A DNA stretch of 5,606 nucleotides, from NCBI GenBank assembly GCA_030639165.1, contig DAOWDF010000184.1, positions 1-5,606 of the forward strand, in the 5' to 3' direction. The translations under genes were made by a program, and so were the position numbers. The notes below the pieces were generated by a model. The model had not been told where the DNA came from. It did no database searches and was given only the letters and a program-made list of their open reading frames with translations. Of the stretch, positions 1-5,606 are shown in pieces; position 1 is the stretch's first letter; every line of letters starts with the position of its first letter. The DNA comes from Alphaproteobacteria bacterium. Its GTDB lineage: Bacteria > Pseudomonadota > Alphaproteobacteria > Micavibrionales > Micavibrionaceae.

Positions 1-1887
1 ATAGATTCTAACTTCCATATGTGGTTTATGCTGCTTCTAACAGGAGCAGCTATTTACGTATTTGTACGCGAAAAAATGCCACTTGAAGTCACTAGCATAA
101 TGCTGATGACAATATTACTGTTATATGGCCAAGTATTTTCTATTACGGATGAAAATAATAAAAACTTACTTGATCCTGAGATAATACTTTCTGGGTTTGC
201 AAACCCGTCACTAATCGCTGTTTTAGCATTATTGGTAATGGGGCAGGCGCTTATTCATACCGATTCTTTGCGTTTATTGACTAATTTATTTGTATTTAAT
301 AATAAAAAACTTGTTTGGTTATCTGTAACTGCAATTTTAGTATTTGTTACTGTTTTGAGCGGTTTTATGAATAATACGCCGTTGGTTATTATTGCTATTC
401 CAGTATTGCAGGTGGTTCTTAAAACCGCTGGAGCACCTGCAAGTAGAATAATGATGCCACTTAGCTATGCAGCTATTTTGGGCGGAATGACTACATTAGT
501 GGGATCATCTACGAACTTGCTTGTTTCTAGTACTATGGTTGAAATTGGCTATGATCCTTTGGGATTTTTCGATTTTGCTATTCCGGGGGCTATGCTTGCA
601 AGTGTTGGGTTTATCTATGTTTTGCTGGTTGTACCAAGGTTTTTGCCTAACCGCGCATCTATCACTGATGAACTTGTCGGGACGGAGACTGAATTTGTTG
701 CGGAACTGGATATTGATGAGGAAAGTAAGCTTATAGGCGCAGAGTCTATTGATGGTAAATTTGAACAGTTAAAGGATATGAATGTTAAGCTTATCCAGCG
801 GGGAGGGCATTTAATTCTTCCCCCGTTTAAGGGGCATAGAGTACATAGTGGGGATATTCTTATCGTTGCAGCGACCCGTGAGACATTGGGTGATTTGCTT
901 GCTAAATATCCAGGGTTTTTGCTGTCAAAGGAAGAAGCCGAGGTTATATCAAGGGATAGTGATAAGGATGAAGGTGATAAAACGTCTTCCGCAATAAAAA
1001 ATAAAGAAACACGGATATTGGCTAAAATTATGGTGCCTCCTGCATCACGTATGATTGATATGTCTATAGACCATATTAATTTCCACAAGCGTTTTGGCGC
1101 GGTTGTACTTGGAATACAAAGGCGCGCGCGTGTTGTGCGTAGGCGTTTAGGTCGAATAAGGCTGGAGGCTGGAGATGTTTTATTAGTCGCTGGTAAGCGT
1201 AACAGTATAAATAATGTGCGTCGTAATAATGATTTTATTGTATTATCAGGATCTAAGCGAGAGCTTCCTATTCCTGCAAAATCTCCAATTGCGATTTTAA
1301 TATTCCTTGCAACAATAACTAGCGCAGCACTGGGGATATTAACAATTCCTGTTGCTGCATTTACTGGTGCAGTCGCTATGATTGGGGTTGGCTGCCTTAA
1401 TATTAGGCAAGCAACACGGGCAATCGACAGAAAAATATTTTTGCTTGTTGGCTCTATGCTCGCTTTAGGATCAGCCTTACAAGTTACAGGTGGAGCGGAT
1501 TATATTGCAAGTTTAATTATCTATTTGTCATTCTCTGATTCCTTATTATTTATGGTGGCGTTGTTATTCATTATTGTTGCAATAACTACTAATATTTTGA
1601 CTAACAATGCTTGCGCCATACTATTTACACCGATAGCGATGAATCTTGCATCTCATGTGGATGTACCGCCAGATTTGAAATTTGATATAAATTATATATT
1701 CGCCGTTACAGTTGTTTTTGCTGCAAATTGTTCCTTTGCTTCTCCTATAGGTTATCAGACTAACCTGCTCGTTATGGGCCCAGGGCAATATAAATTCAGA
1801 GATTTTATGAAGGCAGGTATACCTCTTGTTATTATCATCTGGATTGCATATATTTTTGTAGCTAAATATTATTTCGGTCTTTCCTAG
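1..1887 (+). CDS. SLC13/DASS-family permease with two internal TrkA-C (RCK_C) domains, probably 5' truncated by the window edge
   Basis: Inner-membrane transporter of the divalent anion:sodium symporter (SLC13) type; the family moves dicarboxylates, sulfate or similar anions, and the substrate cannot be read from this sequence. Numbering from the ATG at 19, an N-terminal helix bundle (about 1-210) carries NNTPLV (118-123) and GSSTNL (162-167). A soluble insert follows with two RCK_C-like domains (about 218-300 and 332-411), each ending in a G-D-(I/V)-L-(I/L)-V-A strand, joined by a charged linker (about 304-330). The second helix bundle (about 420-618) carries TNNACA (528-533) and SPIGYQTNLLV (575-585). 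These paired Ser/Asn/Thr loops are the family's substrate and sodium sites. Length (622 aa from 19) fits the YfbS-like subgroup with RCK_C domains. The frame stays open to base 1 (IDSNFH before the Met) and no ribosome binding site precedes 19. From memory, related alphaproteobacterial proteins also have a few residues before the MWF, so an upstream start is favoured; ATG 19 remains possible. Probably co-transcribed with the gene 18 bp downstream. Confidence 0.88.
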   Translation: MDSNFHMWFMLLLTGAAIYVFVREKMPLEVTSIMLMTILLLYGQVFSITDENNKNLLDPEIILSGFANPSLIAVLALLVMGQALIHTDSLRLLTNLFVFNNKKLVWLSVTAILVFVTVLSGFMNNTPLVIIAIPVLQVVLKTAGAPASRIMMPLSYAAILGGMTTLVGSSTNLLVSSTMVEIGYDPLGFFDFAIPGAMLASVGFIYVLLVVPRFLPNRASITDELVGTETEFVAELDIDEESKLIGAESIDGKFEQLKDMNVKLIQRGGHLILPPFKGHRVHSGDILIVAATRETLGDLLAKYPGFLLSKEEAEVISRDSDKDEGDKTSSAIKNKETRILAKIMVPPASRMIDMSIDHINFHKRFGAVVLGIQRRARVVRRRLGRIRLEAGDVLLVAGKRNSINNVRRNNDFIVLSGSKRELPIPAKSPIAILIFLATITSAALGILTIPVAAFTGAVAMIGVGCLNIRQATRAIDRKIFLLVGSMLALGSALQVTGGADYIASLIIYLSFSDSLLFMVALLFIIVAITTNILTNNACAILFTPIAMNLASHVDVPPDLKFDINYIFAVTVVFAANCSFASPIGYQTNLLVMGPGQYKFRDFMKAGIPLVIIIWIAYIFVAKYYFGLS

Positions 1888-1905
1888 ATATGGTTATTAA
1901 TTAAT

Positions 1906-2628
1906 ATGAGCTTTTCTCCATATAATCCAAATGATAGATACAGAGCACGTACTGCGCGGCGTACAAGCAGTATAATTACTCTGATATTTTTTCTTTTTGT
2001 AATATTTGCTATTGGATACTGGATTGGAGGATTACGCTCACAGCAAAATATATATATTTTACAAGAAGAAAAACGGATTTTAAGTACAGAGAATGAAAAT
2101 CTTGAAAATAGTTCTACTGATTTAAGAGCTAAAGCGCAAACAGCTAATGTACGTTTGGGGCAATTAAAGGCAGAATATGAGGATATATTGCCTAATGGTG
2201 AAATGCGTAATCTGGTAGATCTGGTTAGAAAACAGATAGAGCAGGGCGTTGGTGTGGAGCGCTTGCACTCTGTCATATTATCGGCAAGGCCACCGCAAAA
2301 TTGTAGTGATCCCGATAGCAAGCGTTTTGTTATTAAAACTCCGGTTTATAGTGGCCCTAGCAGTATGGCATCTATAAATAGGGTAATATCTATATATGGT
2401 GAGGGCGTTTCCTCCAAAAATAACAAGGGTAATAATGAGGCTTGGTTTGATCCTAGTAAGCCTGTGTCTCTTAGTTTTAAGGCCAATGGGCAGGATGTTA
2501 AGGTAAAAGATGGGTTATTGCCTATACATCATTCTATGGTGATAAAAGATAAAGAATACCGCTTTACAATTACCTCTGGAGCAAAATCCTTTGCTAAGGT
2601 TACCTTCGACCACTGCGACTACCCCTAA
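1906..2628 (+). CDS. Uncharacterised single-pass membrane protein with coiled coil and putative periplasmic C-terminal domain
   Basis: Not recognised as a named family. The 240 residues fall into four parts. A basic N-terminus (Arg-rich, 11-19) is followed by one strongly hydrophobic helix (about 22-42). A Glu/Lys/Leu/Asn-rich stretch then has coiled-coil character (about 45-92). The C-terminal domain (about 95-240) includes ILPNGEMRNLVDLVRKQIEQG (94-114 region), RPPQNC (128-133), VYSGP (147-151) and a closing HCDYP. The positive-inside rule places the C-terminal domain in the periplasm. The protein's only two cysteines (133 and 237) lie in that domain and could form a disulfide; this is inference. 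The ATG at 1906 follows the permease stop by 18 bp. No clear Shine-Dalgarno is visible, but the other starts in the window lack one too. Spacing and strand suggest an operon with the permease, so it could be an accessory or stabilising subunit, or merely share the transcript. The stop codon TAA is followed directly by TAG and is the first triplet of the palindrome downstream. Confidence 0.85.
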   Translation: MSFSPYNPNDRYRARTARRTSSIITLIFFLFVIFAIGYWIGGLRSQQNIYILQEEKRILSTENENLENSSTDLRAKAQTANVRLGQLKAEYEDILPNGEMRNLVDLVRKQIEQGVGVERLHSVILSARPPQNCSDPDSKRFVIKTPVYSGPSSMASINRVISIYGEGVSSKNNKGNNEAWFDPSKPVSLSFKANGQDVKVKDGLLPIHHSMVIKDKEYRFTITSGAKSFAKVTFDHCDYP

Positions 2629-2752
2629 TAGTACTTTTCATTTTCACTTACGCGTCGTTATCCTTCGGTCTCGTAAAGTTCACGTATAAATATACGCTAA
2701 AATTTTACTTGCCTCGGCTGCCTAGCGTAAATAAAAAGCAAAAACACTATTA
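2626..2752. repeat. 127-bp imperfect palindromic element between convergent genes
   Basis: Left arm 2626-2653 and right arm 2725-2752 are inverted copies matching at 22 of 28 positions. They have perfect 7-bp ends (TAATAGT/ACTATTA) and a perfect inner end (TTACGC/GCGTAA). Inside, the flanks pair loosely; GTAAA (2673-2677) faces TTTAC (2704-2708), and the centre is a perfect CGTATA-AA-TATACG hairpin (2683-2696). In the - strand RNA four of the six arm mismatches become G-U pairs, giving 26 of 28 paired; the + strand RNA cannot form these. The element starts at the stop codon of the + strand gene and ends 24 bp before the end of the - strand gene. It could be a dispersed palindromic element (the type known as Rickettsia palindromic elements in related bacteria), a structured 3' end or convergent terminator, or both. 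No direct target duplication was seen at its edges. Only one copy lies in this window, so a repeat family is inferred, not shown. Confidence 0.6.
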
Positions 2753-2776
2753 CATTAGGAGGTATTTCATTAGAAT

Positions 2777-4735
2777 CTACTTCAGGAGGTTTTTAAACAG
2801 CCTTGAAATTTGAGTTTCTATTTGCAGGCTAATATCTACTGGTTCTTTATCCTTAGTATCAGGGTTATAACCGTTAGCATTTATGCTCACCATGACTCTA
2901 TCATTTAGGTCACCATCAAGACGTATTTCAAAAAAATCATAGTGATAGTTTTTGAGTGCTTCTCTTATCTGTTGATCTTTAGCACTATTACTTGGGAATA
3001 ATGACTTAATCATATTTTCAGTCATCTTTATGATACCGTTTTGCTGACTTTGTAATATAGCCCCATTTATATTTATTTCCTGATCATCTATTTTGAATGG
3101 AATAACTCCACCAAGCCTACCAGATATAAATATCTTACCAAAATCAATGTCATGAAATAAGTTGGATAGATTTATATCTGATATTATCAGTTTATTTTGT
3201 TTTGATATAGCCCCAGCTGAAGATATTGGGTGTTGTGTTTCAATGCTTCCGCCGTAAACCCTTACTAGCATAGTATTAAATAAGGGAAGCTTTTCATCTG
3301 AGATATTTAGGTTAACTTTTCCAATATGCTCTATGCCTGATTTTAAGGGTAGCTTGAAACGAAGGAAGTTTTTTGTCTTTTTAGGCTTGTTGGAGTTGTA
3401 GGAAAAAGCCTCTGCTATATCCAAAAACTTAGTCGCTCCAAAGTCAATTTTACCTTCGTCGGCTTTAGCAACAAAATACCAGTCAAATTTAGCCTCCTTA
3501 TTAATATTACGAATTACAAACTTACCTGAGGATGAGATATTAAAACTCATAGAGTTATTATCATTACTTACTGTTATATTATCGTTACCGGCAGCAAATT
3601 CACCCTTAATGTAGTTTTTTTCTTTATCGGAATAGACATTGCCATTAACTGTGAATTTTGGAGTTGAGTTAACAAATCTAAAGACACCGTCAATTTTATT
3701 ATATTTATTGACCGTAGTATTAATAAAAATTTTTGGTTTTTGTGAGTTCAGAATAAAAGCAGGGAAGTTTGTCTTTTTATTTAGCCTTTTATTGATTTTA
3801 AGGAATGATATTAGGTCAGAAAACTTATCTGGAGTAATAATTGTCTCGGACTTATATGCCCCATCTATTTTACTAATATTGCTGGTCCAACTTACATTTT
3901 TATTTCCAAATGTAGAGCCTTTAGCAATTATTATATTGCTAGCCCTATCCATTTTAAGTTTTGCGTGGACATCTCGTAGGGGGAGACCTTTCCACTTGAT
4001 AGATGCAATATTAGATTCGACTGATATTATCGGGCTGACGCTGTTAGGTGAATGAGTTACATTAATTACTGCGCTGCCACGTTTAATATCAAGGTCTTCA
4101 TAAGTAAGGGAAATTTGATCGGTATCAGCGTTAAGTGATAGCTCCCCATTATTTGACAATGTCGCATTAATTTTAGACTGAAATTTTAGCCTTTTTTGCC
4201 TGCTTCTAGCCAGTGCCTTAATATCTATATCACCTGAATCTAGAATTCTTATTTGAGCGTTATATTTAAGAGATATCCCGCCAAGATCATCTGATAAAAG
4301 ATCTATATTAGAGTCCTTAATAACCAGCATTTTAGTTGGAATATTTTGAAAAGTTTTAAGAAATTCGTTGCCCTCTGTCCAGCCAGAAATGGTTACAACG
4401 AAATTTTGGGATAATTCACCAGTAAGGTTTAGGTTATGAATTGTAATTTTCCCTACATTATCTGGATTTAACAAAAATTGAGTAATAGAGCTGTTAACAC
4501 TTAGGCTGCCTATTGTACTAAGGCCAAGTCTATCGAGGGAAATATCATGGAATATGGTCTCTCCATTTTTTCTCTCAATTTTACCTAGTTGTAATTCCTT
4601 AATGCCTAAATCATTGAGGGCTTGTCTCATTTTCACTTCGATTTTATCGGGGATATATACGAGATAAGCATAGGCAGAGGCCGCAGCAGAAACTACGACT
4701 AAAGATACTATAAAAGTTAGTAGTAGTTTTTTCAT
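2777..4735 (-). CDS. YdbH-family (AsmA/TamB-like) envelope lipid-transport protein, short form
   Basis: A 652-residue protein with a Lys-Lys plus hydrophobic N-terminus (about 3-27) that acts as signal anchor or signal peptide. A long body of alternating polar/hydrophobic beta strands (about 45-480), rich in Asn, Ile, Ser and Lys, follows, as expected for a lipid-transfer groove anchored in the inner membrane. The family call rests on the C-terminal third: VRVYGGSIE (491-499), ISGRLGGVIPFKI (537-549), NGAILQS..NG.IK (557-570), ALKNYHYDFFEIRLDGDL (593-610), and NANGYNP (618-624) ending in a beta-rich tail. This order matches the YdbH ('dicarboxylate transport') domain as remembered. In E. coli YdbH works with TamB and YhdP in moving phospholipids to the outer membrane, partnered by the lipoprotein YnbE and by YdbL. 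At 652 residues this copy is shorter than E. coli YdbH (879), and neither partner gene is adjacent. The ATG is 31 bp after the parE stop, without a clear Shine-Dalgarno, suggesting co-transcription. A divergent AsmA-like protein is the alternative reading. Confidence 0.75.
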   Translation of the reverse strand: MKKLLLTFIVSLVVVSAAASAYAYLVYIPDKIEVKMRQALNDLGIKELQLGKIERKNGETIFHDISLDRLGLSTIGSLSVNSSITQFLLNPDNVGKITIHNLNLTGELSQNFVVTISGWTEGNEFLKTFQNIPTKMLVIKDSNIDLLSDDLGGISLKYNAQIRILDSGDIDIKALARSRQKRLKFQSKINATLSNNGELSLNADTDQISLTYEDLDIKRGSAVINVTHSPNSVSPIISVESNIASIKWKGLPLRDVHAKLKMDRASNIIIAKGSTFGNKNVSWTSNISKIDGAYKSETIITPDKFSDLISFLKINKRLNKKTNFPAFILNSQKPKIFINTTVNKYNKIDGVFRFVNSTPKFTVNGNVYSDKEKNYIKGEFAAGNDNITVSNDNNSMSFNISSSGKFVIRNINKEAKFDWYFVAKADEGKIDFGATKFLDIAEAFSYNSNKPKKTKNFLRFKLPLKSGIEHIGKVNLNISDEKLPLFNTMLVRVYGGSIETQHPISSAGAISKQNKLIISDINLSNLFHDIDFGKIFISGRLGGVIPFKIDDQEININGAILQSQQNGIIKMTENMIKSLFPSNSAKDQQIREALKNYHYDFFEIRLDGDLNDRVMVSINANGYNPDTKDKEPVDISLQIETQISRLFKNLLK

Positions 4736-4766
4736 TTGATTGTTTTAAAGTTTGTATTTAAATTTG

Positions 4767-5606
<840 letters not shown>

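Noticed and set aside
615..1088. A 157-codon - strand frame inside the permease gene
   Set aside because: It is antisense to a clear SLC13/RCK_C protein, Ser/Ile-rich with no domain, so it is a shadow of the real gene.
1884..2321. A 145-codon - strand frame across the permease end and the start of the next gene
   Set aside because: It lies opposite a coherent anchor-plus-coiled-coil protein, shows no motif, and would cross the + strand operon junction.
2629..2776. A canonical rho-independent terminator or a hidden ynbE-like small gene in the spacer
   Set aside because: No GC-rich stem followed by a T-run is seen on either strand, only the long AT-rich palindrome. No small lipoprotein frame with a signal sequence and lipobox cysteine is visible.
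2757..2790. Two AGGAGGT motifs 27 bp apart on the + strand (2757-2763 and 2784-2790), each a perfect Shine-Dalgarno core
   Set aside because: No ATG, GTG or TTG with a useful frame follows at a proper distance, and the second lies inside the - strand coding region. They are probably chance, though odd given that the real starts here lack such a motif.
3639..4055. A 138-codon + strand frame predicted to be hydrophobic, inside the YdbH-like gene
   Set aside because: It is the complement of a Lys/Asn-rich coding strand, which gives Leu/Phe-rich antisense frames by chance. It has no ribosome binding site and no recognisable family, and the opposite frame is long and family-matched.

Overview
The window reads as chromosomal DNA from an AT-rich alphaproteobacterium. 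The main evidence is the right-hand gene. Its protein has the Toprim and C-terminal signature blocks of topoisomerase IV subunit B (ParE), in the arrangement recalled for alphaproteobacterial Par[13 protein letters not shown] linker, [38 protein letters not shown], and the FIQ(N)NAQFV..DV tail. Codon use is A/T-rich throughout, and no gene stands out as obviously foreign. No RNA gene, insertion sequence, CRISPR array or phage gene was seen.

Layout. Two gene pairs converge on a short spacer. On the + strand, positions 1-1887 encode an SLC13/DASS-type membrane permease carrying two TrkA-C (RCK_C) domains; its frame is open to the left edge, so the true start may lie outside the window. After 18 bp comes a 240-residue protein (1906-2628) of unknown function with one N-terminal membrane anchor, a probable coiled coil and a probable periplasmic C-terminal domain. 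On the - strand, reading from the right edge, is the C-terminal part of parE (5606-4767). After 31 bp comes a 652-residue signal-anchored protein (4735-2777). Its C-terminal third matches the YdbH family, AsmA/TamB-like proteins implicated in phospholipid transport between the inner and outer membranes.

The most unusual non-coding structure is the spacer between the convergent pairs. It is almost entirely a 127-bp imperfect palindrome (2626-2752) that begins exactly at the stop codon of the + strand gene. Its outer 28-nt arms pair at 22 of 28 positions as DNA. Four of the six mismatches become G-U pairs only in the RNA read from the - strand, which suggests a folded RNA at the 3' end of the parE/ydbH-like transcript. 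It may be a dispersed palindromic element, a convergent-gene terminator, or both.

Functionally, the left pair looks like a transporter with a co-transcribed membrane-anchored partner of unknown role. The right pair links a housekeeping topoisomerase subunit to an envelope-lipid protein, probably only by shared transcription. The window does not show an obvious new defence or mobile system. The palindrome, the short YdbH-like protein without adjacent ynbE/ydbL, and the unnamed 240-residue protein are the items worth following.
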